A stretch of DNA of 64,000 nt from Bacteroides sp. UBA7333 (GCA_002471195.1 DKPN01000047.1:1-64000), one strand, 5' to 3'. Numbered from the stretch's first letter, positions 18,560 to 29,088 are shown. The notes: generated by a model not told the origin, from the letters alone. Numbers and translations: made by a program.

Positions 18560-19899
18560 CAGTTAAAAAATTTCTCTATTTTCTTTATCATCATTCCCAT
18601 ACTAAATACTACGATATGATCGCCTGGTAAAACTAGCGTATCGCCGGTAACCAATATACCCTCTCCATTGCGAATCATACCTCCGATAGTAACACCTTTA
18701 GGAAGCCCTAAGTCTTTTATTTGCTGTTTTGTTATTTTAGATCCCGCTTTTACTGTAAATTCAGCAACATCGGCATTAGCAAATGTCAAGCATTTTACAT
18801 TACTAACATCGGCATCGAGCATCATTTGATATATATGACTGGCAGCAATCATTTTTTTATTAATAACGGTGCCAATATCCAAACTTTCGGCCATACCTAT
18901 ATAATCGATATTCTCTACTTCGGCTACTGTTTTATCAACTCCCATACGTTTCGCAGCTAAACAAGCTAAAATGTTGGTTTCTGAGTTGCCCGTCAAAGCA
19001 ACGAAAGCTTCTGTATTACGCAAACCTTCCTCTAGCAACAAGTCCATATCACGACCATCTCCATTAATAATCATGACCTTATCATCCAGTAGTTCGGTCA
19101 ATCGATTACAACGCGACAAACTATTTTCTAAAATTTTAACCTGCATATAATCGGGCACATATTGAGCCGTACGAACGGCAATACGGCTACCTCCCATAAT
19201 AATAACATTGCGTACATCCGCATAATCTTCTTTGCCGGCAATTTTACGTATGTAGGGTATATATTTTTTTGTTGTAGTAAAATATACGATATCATTTAGT
19301 TTAATGGTATCATCTCCACGAGGAATAATAGTTCGAGTATCACGCTTGATAGCCACGACATGATAAGGAATATTTGTGCCACCTAATTTTGATAAAGGTA
19401 CATCAAGTATCTCTGCATTTTCACGCATTTTGACACCCAAAAGAATTAAAGCACCACCACAGAACTCCCACCATTGACGTACCCAACTCATTTTCATCGA
19501 TGATACAATCTCTTTGGCTGCCAACATCTCTGGGTAAATCAATGAATCGACCCCCATCTTTTTGAAGAATTCTTTATTTTTAGGAAGAAGGTATTCATAA
19601 TTATCTATTCGGGCTACCGTTTTTTGAGCACCTAAATTTGTGGCCAACATACAGGCAGTCATATTACGACTTTCGTCTGGGGTAACAGCAATAAATAAAT
19701 CAGCCTCTTTTACTCCTGCCTCTTTCAATCCTGAAATTGAAGTTGGTGAAGCAACTACGGTCATCAAATCGAAATTATTGCTTAAAGCTGCCAACTTTTC
19801 TTCGTCGTCATCCATCAAAATAATATCCTGTTTTTCACGAGATAAAAGTTTTGCTAAATGCGTGCCCACATTACCAGCACCGGCGATGATTATTTTCAT
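18559..19899 (-). CDS. trkA: Trk system potassium transporter TrkA
   Basis: The 446-residue cytoplasmic gating subunit has two RCK modules. Each has a Rossmann NAD-binding half ([16 protein letters not shown] at the N-terminus and [16 protein letters not shown] at about 230) followed by a TrkA-C half. It binds nucleotides and opens TrkH. Start and stop overlap dxs (4 nt) and trkH (1 nt), so all three are made from one mRNA. Confidence 0.95.
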   Translation of the reverse strand: MKIIIAGAGNVGTHLAKLLSREKQDIILMDDDEEKLAALSNNFDLMTVVASPTSISGLKEAGVKEADLFIAVTPDESRNMTACMLATNLGAQKTVARIDNYEYLLPKNKEFFKKMGVDSLIYPEMLAAKEIVSSMKMSWVRQWWEFCGGALILLGVKMRENAEILDVPLSKLGGTNIPYHVVAIKRDTRTIIPRGDDTIKLNDIVYFTTTKKYIPYIRKIAGKEDYADVRNVIIMGGSRIAVRTAQYVPDYMQVKILENSLSRCNRLTELLDDKVMIINGDGRDMDLLLEEGLRNTEAFVALTGNSETNILACLAAKRMGVDKTVAEVENIDYIGMAESLDIGTVINKKMIAASHIYQMMLDADVSNVKCLTFANADVAEFTVKAGSKITKQQIKDLGLPKGVTIGGMIRNGEGILVTGDTLVLPGDHIVVFSMGMMIKKIEKFFN

Positions 19900-21803
19900 T
19901 GATTATTTATTTTAATAGCATTATAGATAGCTTGCTCATCGATACCACACAACTGATGTAGTTCTGACATAGCACCATGTTCTACAAATTGATCATTTAT
20001 TCCTATACGATTAATAGATGGAGAGTATCTCTTGTCAGACATAAACTCTAAAACTGCACTCCCCATGCCACCGGCTAAGATTCCATCTTCTACGGTGATA
20101 ATATTTTTAAAAGTAGCGCCAACATGTTGTAACATCTCTTCGTCTAAAGGCTTTAAGAAACGTAAATCATAATGAGCTACATTCAATTTAGGATTCTCTT
20201 TTTCGGCACGTTCAATTGCTTTTTTAACGGCATTACCTATTGGTCCTAAGGATAGTACTGCCAAATCTGTCCCTTCTTTCAAACATTGTCCTGTACCGAC
20301 CTTAATTTCTTCCAACTCACATTCCCAATCAACCAACACACCTCTACCACGTGGATAACGAATCACAAATGGCCCTTTATCTGGTAGTTGTGCTGTATAC
20401 ATTAATCTCCTCAATTCATGTTCATTGAGTGGAGAGGCAATTGTCATATTGGGTATCGATCGCATATACGACAAATCGAATACTCCATGATGAGTTGGAC
20501 CATCTTCGCCTACCAAACCGGCACGATCAAGACAAAATACTACCGGTAAACGCTGGATAGCAACATCGTGTATTACATTGTCATAAGCACGTTGCATGAA
20601 AGACGAATAAATATTACAAAAAGGAATCATACCTTCTTTAGCTAAACCGCCCGAAAAAGTTACTGCATGCCCTTCGGCTATACCCACATCGAATGCTCTA
20701 TCAGGCATTTCGTTCATTAAAAAAGTCATTGAACATCCTGTTGGCATGGCTGGTGTAACACCTACTATTTTACTATTTTTATGAGCCAACTCAACCAATG
20801 TATGCCCAAATACGTCTTGAAACAAAGGAGGTATACCATCGGTTTTGACCACAGAGCGCTTTCCTGTCAGAGGATCAAAACGACCAGGCGCATGCCAGAT
20901 AGATGGATGTTTTTCGGCCGGAGCAAAGCCCTTACCTTTTACAGTATGCAAATGCAGCACTTTGGGTCCCTCTAAATCTTTTATATCGTGCAATATACGA
21001 GCTATATTTTTTACATCATGTCCATCTACAGGACCAAAGTAACGAATATTCATCCCTTCGAATATATTTTGCTGCTGTGCGACGATCGATTTCAAACTAT
21101 TGCCAAAACGTATCAGAGCTTTGCGACGATCTTCGTTTAATATACCTAACTTAAAAAGTAAGCGAGCCATATTAAATCTCACCTGGTTATAATGATTAGA
21201 GGTAGTAAGGTTGAATAGATATTGTTTCATGCCCCCTACACTTCTATCAATTGCCATATCATTATCATTCAATATGATAAGAAGATTATTGGGAGTTGAA
21301 GACGCATTATTTAAGCCTTCGAAAGCGAGTCCGCCACTCATAGCTCCATCACCAATCACGGCTACAACATGTTTATCGTATTCTTTATTGGCTCTAGCAG
21401 CTACAGCCATACCTAATGCTGCAGAAATAGAATTAGAAGCATGTCCGCATGTAAAAGTATCATATATACTTTCATCAGGCGATGGAAATGGCTTAATCCC
21501 TTTGAATTTACGGTTGGTATAAAAATTATCGCGTCGACCGGTTAACATTTTATGCCCATATGCTTGGTGTCCAACATCCCAAACAATTTTATCATAAGGA
21601 GTATTAAAAACATAATGCAAAGCCACAGTAAGTTCAACAACACCTAAGCTAGCTGCAAAATGACCAGGATTTGTCGATAATTCTTGTATGATTGCTTGCC
21701 GTAACTCTTCGCAAATCATCGGCAATTGCTCTGGCTTCATTAAGCGCAAATCGTCAGGATTGTCGATTGAGTCCAACAAGTTATATAGGGATTCATTTTC
21801 CAT
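19896..21803 (-). CDS. dxs: 1-deoxy-D-xylulose-5-phosphate synthase
   Basis: Dxs joins pyruvate and glyceraldehyde 3-phosphate with thiamine diphosphate, the first step of the MEP isoprenoid pathway. The 635-residue protein has the transketolase-like order. The N-terminal TPP domain carries [17 protein letters not shown] and the [16 protein letters not shown] motif. The pyrimidine-binding domain holds [17 protein letters not shown], with the catalytic glutamate, and [15 protein letters not shown]. The transketolase C domain is at the end. It heads the operon with trkA and trkH; the metabolic reason for that pairing is not obvious. Confidence 0.96.
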   Translation of the reverse strand: MENESLYNLLDSIDNPDDLRLMKPEQLPMICEELRQAIIQELSTNPGHFAASLGVVELTVALHYVFNTPYDKIVWDVGHQAYGHKMLTGRRDNFYTNRKFKGIKPFPSPDESIYDTFTCGHASNSISAALGMAVAARANKEYDKHVVAVIGDGAMSGGLAFEGLNNASSTPNNLLIILNDNDMAIDRSVGGMKQYLFNLTTSNHYNQVRFNMARLLFKLGILNEDRRKALIRFGNSLKSIVAQQQNIFEGMNIRYFGPVDGHDVKNIARILHDIKDLEGPKVLHLHTVKGKGFAPAEKHPSIWHAPGRFDPLTGKRSVVKTDGIPPLFQDVFGHTLVELAHKNSKIVGVTPAMPTGCSMTFLMNEMPDRAFDVGIAEGHAVTFSGGLAKEGMIPFCNIYSSFMQRAYDNVIHDVAIQRLPVVFCLDRAGLVGEDGPTHHGVFDLSYMRSIPNMTIASPLNEHELRRLMYTAQLPDKGPFVIRYPRGRGVLVDWECELEEIKVGTGQCLKEGTDLAVLSLGPIGNAVKKAIERAEKENPKLNVAHYDLRFLKPLDEEMLQHVGATFKNIITVEDGILAGGMGSAVLEFMSDKRYSPSINRIGINDQFVEHGAMSELHQLCGIDEQAIYNAIKINNQ

Positions 21804-21825
21804 GATATATTATCAATTTGTATTG

Positions 21826-21833
21826 CAAAAATA
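21826..21833 (-). promoter_or_regulatory. Promoter -7 element for dxs-trkA-trkH
   Basis: The minus strand reads TATTTTTG, matching TAnnTTTG, 23 nt before the dxs ATG. Confidence 0.5.
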
Positions 21834-21948
21834 GGAAAAAATAAAAAAGATATAGATATTTACGAATCGAAATAAGCTTTATAACGTTATATATATAGAT
21901 AATTACAATGTAAACATATTATTTATATTCATTCATAAACAAAAAACA

Positions 21949-22551
21949 ATGAAAAAATTATTTGCATGCATTGCTCTTACCATAGGTATAGGCATAATAA
22001 TATCGTGTAGTCACAAAAATGAATCAAACCACCAAAGCAATAGAAATCAAAAAGATACTATTTACGGAACCATTGGCAGTGGTACATCTATGCATGAGTT
22101 GCAATTTTGTCAAACCCATCCAACAGATACATTTTTCATTTCAATAGTCGACTCAACCAATGTGGCAGATGTAAATCTGTTGATTGGAGATCCGATCGAA
22201 GTGATCTATTATAAAAAGGATAATATCAAAATAGCGGAGAAGATAATAGGAAATAAAACTTACGAAGAAGCTATAGGACAATGGACAATGCCCGATCCAA
22301 TTGATACGACTAATGTGATGGGCGTAAACATTGAAGTATGCGGAAAAGCATCTTCGATTAGAATGGCCACCTTAGTTTATAAATCATGGAAGTTAACTAA
22401 TACCGAAAATATGATTTTATTAAATGGAGAAAGTATTGGAAATGGAGTTTCATTTGCTTTTACAGATACAGCTTATATCGATAATAAAAATAATAACTAT
22501 ACTTTAAAAATAAAAGACACCAATATAGTGTATACCAAAAACAACTATTAG
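21949..22551 (+). CDS. Lipocalin-like lipoprotein, function unknown
   Basis: The 200-residue protein has a lipoprotein signal peptide ending IIISC (cysteine at about residue 20) and a polar Asn/Ser/Gln-rich linker (about 22-36). Two beta-rich halves follow. The second (about 120-200) begins SSIRMATLVYKSWKL and ends in alternating strands NNYTLKIKDTNIVYTK, as in small lipocalin-type Bacteroidales lipoproteins. It diverges from dxs; no exact TAnnTTTG was found upstream. It ends 8 nt from the convergent Crp-like gene. I do not recognise a specific family. Confidence 0.6.
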   Translation: MKKLFACIALTIGIGIIISCSHKNESNHQSNRNQKDTIYGTIGSGTSMHELQFCQTHPTDTFFISIVDSTNVADVNLLIGDPIEVIYYKKDNIKIAEKIIGNKTYEEAIGQWTMPDPIDTTNVMGVNIEVCGKASSIRMATLVYKSWKLTNTENMILLNGESIGNGVSFAFTDTAYIDNKNNNYTLKIKDTNIVYTKNNY

Positions 22552-22558
22552 AATCATT

Positions 22559-23140
22559 TTATAAATTCTTTTTCTTAAGTTGCGCACGTATACGACTTAA
22601 AGATTGAGGTGTAACATATAAATAAGATGCTAATTTCTTTAATGAAACTTGTTGAAGAAGTTCGGGATTTCTTTGCATTATAGCCAAATAACGTTGTTGA
22701 GCACTTACATTATCAGCAAAAAACAGAAGAAAATTCTCCATCCAATAAGCATGATGTTCAAATATGGTTCGAAAGATATTAGCCATATCTAAAGAGGTGG
22801 AGCATAATTCATCTATTCGTTGTTTCGAAATAAAATAAACATTACTGTCGGCCTCCACTTCGATGGATGTTTTTGAAGGAGCATCATATGCGTATCCCCA
22901 GATAGGAAAAACAAATTCTCCCATCGATGCAAACCACAAAGACATCTCTTCGCCTTCGTTCATTCTAAAATTTCGCCATACTCCTTCTGACAATATATAT
23001 AGATTCGAATTTCTTTCGCCTTCGCGAACAACGAACTCTCCTTTTTTAAAACAGCGATGTTCCATTACTGACAACAGTAACTCTAGTTGTTTTAAAGTTA
23101 AAGCATACTCTTTACACAGTTTCTCTTTATACGATATCAT
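22559..23140 (-). CDS. Crp/Fnr family transcriptional regulator
   Basis: The 193-residue regulator has a cyclic-nucleotide-binding-like domain (about 15-125, with GEFVVREGERNSNLYILSEG in the core). It has a C-terminal helix-turn-helix in which VSLKKLASYLYVTPQSLSRIR is the recognition unit. This short form with LYVTPQSLSRIR is common next to transporters or oxidoreductases in Bacteroidetes. It is transcribed divergently from the MATE exporter, so that exporter is its likely target. A TATCTTTG element sits only 5 nt before the ATG, which would make the mRNA nearly leaderless. The ligand is unknown. Confidence 0.82.
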   Translation of the reverse strand: MISYKEKLCKEYALTLKQLELLLSVMEHRCFKKGEFVVREGERNSNLYILSEGVWRNFRMNEGEEMSLWFASMGEFVFPIWGYAYDAPSKTSIEVEADSNVYFISKQRIDELCSTSLDMANIFRTIFEHHAYWMENFLLFFADNVSAQQRYLAIMQRNPELLQQVSLKKLASYLYVTPQSLSRIRAQLKKKNL

Positions 23141-23144
23141 AAAA

Positions 23145-23152
23145 CAAAGATA
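23145..23152 (-). promoter_or_regulatory. Promoter -7 element for the Crp-like regulator
   Basis: The minus strand reads TATCTTTG (exact match), with the ATG beginning only five bases downstream, so the 5' leader would be a few bases at most. Confidence 0.45.
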
Positions 23153-23183
23153 TTAATTATTATCGCAATATAACAATCAATAA

Positions 23184-23218
23184 ATTGCACATTAATTACC
23201 AAATGATAATTATTGCAC
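23184..23218. promoter_or_regulatory. Direct repeat, candidate operator between regulator and MATE gene
   Basis: ATTGCAC occurs at 23184-23190 and again at 23212-23218, 28 bp apart, both followed by A and inside AT-rich sequence. The second copy overlaps the MATE -33 region. A site for the adjacent Crp-like protein is an inference. Confidence 0.35.
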
Positions 23219-23232
23219 ACCTACGAAAGCTG

Positions 23233-23240
23233 TAATTTTG
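23233..23240 (+). promoter_or_regulatory. Promoter -7 element for the MATE exporter
   Basis: TAATTTTG followed by CAG, with a TTG at 23213-23215 (17-nt spacer), lies 36 nt before the ATG at 23269. Confidence 0.55.
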
Positions 23241-23268
23241 CAGCCTATTTAAAATAAACAAAGATTCA

Positions 23269-24642
23269 ATGAAAGAGTTAAAAGATAATATTGATTTTGG
23301 TAAAGAAAATATTTCTAAATTATTTCGTAAAATGCTTTATCCTACTTTATTCGGTATGCTTTTTAATGCCGTATTTATTATCAGTGATGGGATATTTGTA
23401 GGACACGGATTAGGAAGTGACGCATTGGCAGCCATTAATATTGTAGCACCATTATTTTTATTGTCAACTGGTATTGGATTGATGTTCGGTATGGGAGGAT
23501 CTATCGTATCGTCTATTAATCTATCAAGAGAAAAAAGAAAAATGGCGAAAGTCAATATGACTCATGCCCTTGGTGTTTCATCATTAATCATGATCATTTG
23601 TACTGCGCTGGTTTTACTATTCCCCGATCAGGTATTGTATATATTTGGATGCTCTGATAAATTATTAACGCTCTGCAAAGATTATTTATATGGCTTTGTC
23701 CCCTTTTTAACCACCAATGCATTGATCTGTTCGGCCGGGTTCTTTGTCAGGTTGAGCGGTTCGCCTCGCTATGCTATGATTTGTTCTATAGTTGCTGCAC
23801 TTATCAATATTTTATTCGATTATCTGTTCATATTCGAATTTAAATGGGGCATGTTTGGTGCTGCTTTCGCAACAGGCATTGGTACATTAGTGGGCGTTTC
23901 AATGATGATGGTTTATTTATTTAACAGCAAAAACATACTTCATTTTATAAAAATCAAGCTCACACTAAAAGGCATTGCATTGACACTACAAAACATTAAA
24001 TATATGTGTCAATTAGGATTTTCTTCTTTTTTATGCGAATTGGCTATTGCAACAATGCTCTTATGTGGAAATTTCGTATTTATGCGTGAAATGGGTGAGG
24101 ATGGTGTTGCAGCCTTTAGCATTGCATGCTATTTCTTTCCTATTATTTTTATGCTTTATAACTCTATATCGCAATCGGCTCAACCCATTATTAGTTTTAA
24201 TTATGGAGCAAATCAACTCAATCGTGTTTCACAAACATTGCGAATAGCTTTTCAAACATCAATTATCTGTGGGCTATCACTTATTACTCTAACAATAGGT
24301 CTCGACTCATATATCGTATCCATGTTTATTAGTTCGGATGCACCGGCACATGCCATAGCTGTAGAAGGTTTCCCGCTTTTTGCACTCGCATTTATTCCAT
24401 TTGCCGTTAACATTATAACGATTGGATATTTCCAAAGTATAGAACGTATTCGATATGCCACTATTATTACTGTGCTACGAGGATTCATATTTATGATTCT
24501 TTGCTTTATAATAGTACCTCACTTATTAGGAAAAAATGGAGTATGGCTTGCAGTACCAGTTTCTGAAACACTTACATTTATATGCGTCATGGCTATTTTT
24601 CAATATGACAAACGTAAGGTTTTAATTGATGCTACAGCCTAA
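23269..24642 (+). CDS. MATE family efflux transporter
   Basis: The 457-residue polytopic protein has about twelve membrane helices in two homologous halves. Family-typical stretches are ISDGIFVGHGLGSDALAAIN in TM1-2 and the second-half SISQSAQPIISFNYGANQ. MATE proteins export cationic drugs or metabolites in exchange for Na+ or H+. The regulator divergent from it probably controls expression. It is followed by a terminator hairpin, so it is a single-gene unit. Substrate unknown. Confidence 0.92.
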   Translation: MKELKDNIDFGKENISKLFRKMLYPTLFGMLFNAVFIISDGIFVGHGLGSDALAAINIVAPLFLLSTGIGLMFGMGGSIVSSINLSREKRKMAKVNMTHALGVSSLIMIICTALVLLFPDQVLYIFGCSDKLLTLCKDYLYGFVPFLTTNALICSAGFFVRLSGSPRYAMICSIVAALINILFDYLFIFEFKWGMFGAAFATGIGTLVGVSMMMVYLFNSKNILHFIKIKLTLKGIALTLQNIKYMCQLGFSSFLCELAIATMLLCGNFVFMREMGEDGVAAFSIACYFFPIIFMLYNSISQSAQPIISFNYGANQLNRVSQTLRIAFQTSIICGLSLITLTIGLDSYIVSMFISSDAPAHAIAVEGFPLFALAFIPFAVNIITIGYFQSIERIRYATIITVLRGFIFMILCFIIVPHLLGKNGVWLAVPVSETLTFICVMAIFQYDKRKVLIDATA

Positions 24643-24649
24643 AAAATTA

Positions 24650-24692
24650 AATAGCCAGAGGATTTACCGAAATCGTGTCTCCTCTGGTTATT
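24650..24692 (+). terminator. Terminator-like hairpin after the MATE gene
   Basis: A 13-bp stem (AATAGCCAGAGGA with TCCTCTGGTTATT, one G-T pair) is A/T-flanked and starts eight bases after the stop. Confidence 0.65.
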
Positions 24693-24770
24693 AAAATCGC
24701 CACACACCTCTCATCGCATCTCATTGCTACACTTTATTGTAAAGTAGAGTTATAAACAGAGTGTTCAACA

Positions 24771-27245
24771 CTACTCTCCTACGTACAACATTTCTATATT
24801 ACCAGAACCATTCATGCATTCTGCATTTATGATAAGATTACATGAATTGTTTCCTGTTGCATTTTCGGGTATTGAAAAATTCACAATTTGATTGACTTCA
24901 TCAATAATTTGAGGAAAAACAGAACCATCCATCTCAATGTTGGCATTTAGAATTTTAATGCGATCATTACCTTTTAATAGATTAAATCTAACACCCCTTA
25001 TTTTTCTTAGTTGCGTAATAGGAATATTATACACCAATTCTTTATCTGCCGTACAACGGTTCCAATTGCCTAGAATATTAGGCATAATATTGACTGTGAT
25101 TTTTTTTGCTGTAGCAATTAATGATTCAGCCGCTTCTATTGGATTCTCATATGGCTTACAAACTGAAAGTCCCGTCTGATTTTCTACCCAATTTCGTTCC
25201 CATTCAGCTATATCGTTATATTTATCAGAGCTCGATTTACGTTTATTCTCAAAATATAGCTTCCAACGAATTGCATAATAATCTCGTATTAATCCGGCCC
25301 AAAGACGCGCAGAATAATCATCAATAGGAGGTCCCCAAATTGTAATTAATCTTCTGGCATTTTTTTCATAATAATCTGACATTTCTGGGGTTGAACCATT
25401 ATTTCGAGCTAATTCAATCCAATTTGACATTTTATGAATAGGATGTGATTCGAGCAACTTATCTATACTAAGCAATAAATCAAAAAATAATTCTTCAAGC
25501 TCTTTAGCTTTGGATAAATCATTCACTACATAAGCATTTTCTATAGCAGCAATCAATAGTTCAAGTTTTGCTCCTACATAAGCGGCCGTTAATTCGATCA
25601 AATCGGCTTGATATAATAAGTTATTCTTCAATGGTTTTTCAGAAAACAATTCAATAGCCTTATATAGCTCAGGTGAAGTATTGATGGTGCCTTTACTCAT
25701 TGTGCCCGGACGAGATTGCCAATTGTATCGAGGATGATCTGTAAATGTGCCATATACCGATTGAGTAAGATAATACCATGCAGAGTCTAACTCGGGAGTA
25801 CACTCACCGTAACGTTGAATGGTATAGTTGTGTAACCACTGTTTTAAGTCAACAGAATCACTTCGCCAAGCAGCATCAGTTATAAGTTCATAAATAACTT
25901 CATTATTCTCTATACCCTCTGGAGCCATACCGAATCCAACTAAATTTCCTTTATTAGCAGAATTCAAAGCAGCAATATGTCCATTAGCATAGAATTCAAG
26001 AACACCCGTTAATCCAGTTTTTCCTCCCATATTTGGAATAGATGCATATATCCAAGGTTTATTAAAAAAACCGCCATAAAAATCCCAATTATAGCCGTTG
26101 TGCCAAAAGTGTTTATTATAATCTACAGCTTCATCCAGAAGCAACATCTTATTGTCTGGTACACGCGAACATAAGGCAGCCAATGAGCGGGGTTCCCAAA
26201 TATTGCGTTGATATCCAAACATCCAACCCTGCATTACCCATACGGCATTAGGGTTTGCATTTCGTATTGAATTATACAACACTTCTCCATAATCGGCTAA
26301 AAGTTCATAACGTTCATTGGTTCCTATTTCAGGAAATGGAATCTCCATTTCATTGAAACTATCAGCAAGGTAATAATTATTCGTTCCGAATTCACTTTCC
26401 CACTCTTTTATAAACATTGTCCCCATGATATCGAAGAGTTTACTTTTTGGCATCAGCATATAACTATTAAATGCTCCCGCCCAATGTGTTTCTACAATTT
26501 CAGCATCTGGGAAAATATCCTTTGTTTCTTTCGGTACAAAACCTGCAAAAGCCGGGCAAATAGGTTTCATTTCTAAACCACGCATCTTTTTAAGAATCTT
26601 ATGTTGCAAAGCTATTTGATCGTGATGCCAAGAATCGGGCAAAGGGCCATCAAGCTTACTCAAGTTACCCATTCGTAACCATGGTAAATGAGCTGGTGCC
26701 GTAAAAAAACAATTTATTTGCTCATCACTCAAACCTAATTTCTTCCAAACCCGAGCCAATATCGCTTCATTGGCAACAAGCGCTAATGGCATATCAATAC
26801 CATGCAATGCCATGTAATCAATTTCTTTACTCCATCGTTCCCAGTCCCAATATGGCATAGTATATCCATAAGTTACCACATTTAAATAAAAATGATGTTC
26901 TACAGGAGACACCACTTTTCTATAGGGAGTATCGGGTATTTTATTAGGCAACTGAATTCTATTACCCGACCAACTATTAATGCCATAATTACCACTCTTA
27001 ATAAAATCATAAAAACCTCTGCACATAGCAGTAGCGCTACTACCATTTATTGTAATAACTCCTTTGGTAGCTTTGGTTTCGAAAACATCACAACCATTTT
27101 CTTTATCAATGATTTTCAACTTCACCTTTGCATTAGGAGCAAAACTACGAATAACATCCTGTGCTTCTTTGATTTGCGAATGAACCAAATTAGATCTAGA
27201 AAATAGTATTAAGATTGAGATTGTTATTACTTTATATAAAAACAT
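24771..27245 (-). CDS. Alpha-N-acetylglucosaminidase (GH89), exported
   Basis: The exo-enzyme removes terminal alpha-linked GlcNAc, as found on gastric mucin and heparan sulfate. The 824-residue protein has a signal peptide (about 1-23). It has a short NAGLU N-terminal domain, then the TIM-barrel with GYTMPYWDWERWSKEIDYMA. The acid/base motif DSFNEMEIP is near residue 300 and the second glutamate region MAPEGIENNE is near 440. A helical C-terminal domain follows. The last 100 or so residues (from about 720) are an added beta-rich segment absent from the shorter human enzyme and may bind carbohydrate. It lies downstream of the GH20 gene, with a hairpin between them; an imperfect -7 element (TAACCTTG, 27253-27260) is present. 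Confidence 0.9.
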   Translation of the reverse strand: MFLYKVITISILILFSRSNLVHSQIKEAQDVIRSFAPNAKVKLKIIDKENGCDVFETKATKGVITINGSSATAMCRGFYDFIKSGNYGINSWSGNRIQLPNKIPDTPYRKVVSPVEHHFYLNVVTYGYTMPYWDWERWSKEIDYMALHGIDMPLALVANEAILARVWKKLGLSDEQINCFFTAPAHLPWLRMGNLSKLDGPLPDSWHHDQIALQHKILKKMRGLEMKPICPAFAGFVPKETKDIFPDAEIVETHWAGAFNSYMLMPKSKLFDIMGTMFIKEWESEFGTNNYYLADSFNEMEIPFPEIGTNERYELLADYGEVLYNSIRNANPNAVWVMQGWMFGYQRNIWEPRSLAALCSRVPDNKMLLLDEAVDYNKHFWHNGYNWDFYGGFFNKPWIYASIPNMGGKTGLTGVLEFYANGHIAALNSANKGNLVGFGMAPEGIENNEVIYELITDAAWRSDSVDLKQWLHNYTIQRYGECTPELDSAWYYLTQSVYGTFTDHPRYNWQSRPGTMSKGTINTSPELYKAIELFSEKPLKNNLLYQADLIELTAAYVGAKLELLIAAIENAYVVNDLSKAKELEELFFDLLLSIDKLLESHPIHKMSNWIELARNNGSTPEMSDYYEKNARRLITIWGPPIDDYSARLWAGLIRDYYAIRWKLYFENKRKSSSDKYNDIAEWERNWVENQTGLSVCKPYENPIEAAESLIATAKKITVNIMPNILGNWNRCTADKELVYNIPITQLRKIRGVRFNLLKGNDRIKILNANIEMDGSVFPQIIDEVNQIVNFSIPENATGNNSCNLIINAECMNGSGNIEMLYVGE

Positions 27246-27313
27246 AATTTATCAAGGTTAACATATTCTGAAAAAACAATAAATATCTTGTTCAATTAAT
27301 CAAAAAATGAAAT

Positions 27314-27345
27314 TTAAAAAGTTACCTACTAAAGGCAACTTTTTA
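27314..27345 (-). terminator. Hairpin between GH20 and GH89 genes
   Basis: TTAAAAAGTT-CCT pairs with AGG-AACTTTTTAA around a short loop, 12 nt after the GH20 stop and followed on the minus strand by T-rich sequence. It could terminate or attenuate read-through from GH20 into GH89. Confidence 0.55.
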
Positions 27346-27356
27346 ATGATTTCATA

Positions 27357-28973
27357 CTACTGCAGCTCGTCAAATTGATATAACTCAATACCTCTATTAG
27401 CCCACTCTTTTGACAATGGTTTTAATCTTCCAATAAAACTATCAAAGTCTTTATTTTCTAATTGTGTCCATCCAATTTCAGCATAAGCTGCAATTTTAGG
27501 AAATGTCTGTGTATGCACATCTTGAATAGTAGGAGCCCATTCACACCACATTTGACATCCCGATCCAATGATATTTTTTTCAAATTCTTTTGGCAATCCT
27601 TCGGGTATTGGATCAAATCCATAAGCTTTTTGTAAATTAATATTTTTGTTGCCATAATCGAGATAAGTTAGCGTATGAAATGAGTTTACCAATTGATAGC
27701 CTTTTTGTGCTGCATCTTTTAACTCATCGAGATTGCCTTTCCAAAATTGAACAATGACATTTGAAGCTACCTGTGTCGTAGTTTCTGCAAATTTAATATT
27801 ATCATCAGCATGCAAATTAGTACCCAATATTTCATTCCAACCCATCATTCTACAATTTTTGGAAGCAATATATTGAGACATTTTATTTGTAAATTCTATC
27901 TGAACGTCCATAAACGAATTGAAACCTTTATCATTTTTATATTGAACCATTTTATCGTCTTCTTCCCAATGATTAAAACGCACTTCATCACCACCAATAT
28001 GTACAATATCAGTTTCAAACAACGTAATAACCTCTGCTAGAACATTTTCTAAAAACTCTTGTACATCAGGATTTATGACATTAAATGTATGATAATGTTT
28101 ACCAAATTTTACAGGAACCTCGATTGCTTCATTTTTAGTACCTAACCAAGGATAAGCAGCAATCGCAGCCGATGCATGTCCAGGCATTTCAATTTCGGGA
28201 ACCAATTTTATATGACGCTCTTTCGCGTATGCTAATATTCGTTTAATTTGCTCTTGTGTATAAAATCCCTCGTGTGGTTCTCCCATTGTATCATCACTCT
28301 TCCAACCACCTTTTTGTGTATCTTTTCGTTTACCTCCCACTTGAGTTAAAAGAGGATACTGTTTGATCTCTACGCGCCAGCCTGCATCGTCGGTTAAGTG
28401 CCAATGAAGCACATTCATTTTCAATTCAGCCATGGCATCAAGTAACCGATAAACTTCCGCTTCTCCCTTAAAGTAACGTGCTTCATCAAATAAGTAAGCT
28501 CTCCACGAAAAGCGTGGTGCATCTTCTATATTTTGACATAAGAGTTCGAATGAATTGTCATTTCTATCAGCCTTCATCAATTGCAATAAAGATTGTACAC
28601 CATAGAACGCACCTGTTTCAGTAGATGCTACAATTTCAATACCCTTTGTAGTTATGTTCAATAAATAAGCCTCAACCGAAAGGCCTAATCCTTTATTTAC
28701 TTCTATTTTGATATCCGTATTTTTCTTTTTTGAAACTACCGACAAATTAAAGTCTTTGTTAACTTGATCAATAAAATATTTCTCAACTCTATCAGCATGT
28801 TTTTGATTTATTGTAATAGGTGATTTGAGAATATAGGTATCACCTGTAATGGTAACTTGACTTGGCCTAGGTATAACCACATCATTTGCATTTGAAGCTG
28901 CATTTAGAAAAAGACCATTTAGAAAAAGAATAGATAAAAATAAAAATGTTTTCACGTGTTTCATAAAATTCAT
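27357..28973 (-). CDS. Beta-N-acetylhexosaminidase (GH20), exported
   Basis: The exo-enzyme removes terminal beta-linked GlcNAc or GalNAc from glycans by substrate-assisted catalysis. The 538-residue protein has a signal peptide (about residues 1-25). An N-terminal GH20b domain contains IPRPSQVTITGD. The catalytic TIM barrel carries NVLHWHLTDDAGWRVEI and the Asp-Glu pair in HIGGDEVRF (about 327-332). The conserved WCEWAPTIQD lies near the end. It is slightly short because it has no C-terminal accessory domain. The start could be M1 or M4 nine bases later. Its pairing with GH89 suggests removal of terminal GlcNAc of both anomeric types from host glycans. Confidence 0.93.
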   Translation of the reverse strand: MNFMKHVKTFLFLSILFLNGLFLNAASNANDVVIPRPSQVTITGDTYILKSPITINQKHADRVEKYFIDQVNKDFNLSVVSKKKNTDIKIEVNKGLGLSVEAYLLNITTKGIEIVASTETGAFYGVQSLLQLMKADRNDNSFELLCQNIEDAPRFSWRAYLFDEARYFKGEAEVYRLLDAMAELKMNVLHWHLTDDAGWRVEIKQYPLLTQVGGKRKDTQKGGWKSDDTMGEPHEGFYTQEQIKRILAYAKERHIKLVPEIEMPGHASAAIAAYPWLGTKNEAIEVPVKFGKHYHTFNVINPDVQEFLENVLAEVITLFETDIVHIGGDEVRFNHWEEDDKMVQYKNDKGFNSFMDVQIEFTNKMSQYIASKNCRMMGWNEILGTNLHADDNIKFAETTTQVASNVIVQFWKGNLDELKDAAQKGYQLVNSFHTLTYLDYGNKNINLQKAYGFDPIPEGLPKEFEKNIIGSGCQMWCEWAPTIQDVHTQTFPKIAAYAEIGWTQLENKDFDSFIGRLKPLSKEWANRGIELYQFDELQ

Positions 28974-29088
28974 AAATTATTAAATAATGTAACAGAGTAT
29001 AAAGAACGAACTATTTTTAATAAAAATCATTTTATAATACATTTAACCACATTGTTTTATATTTTTTAAACACATTACTCTTCAAAAC

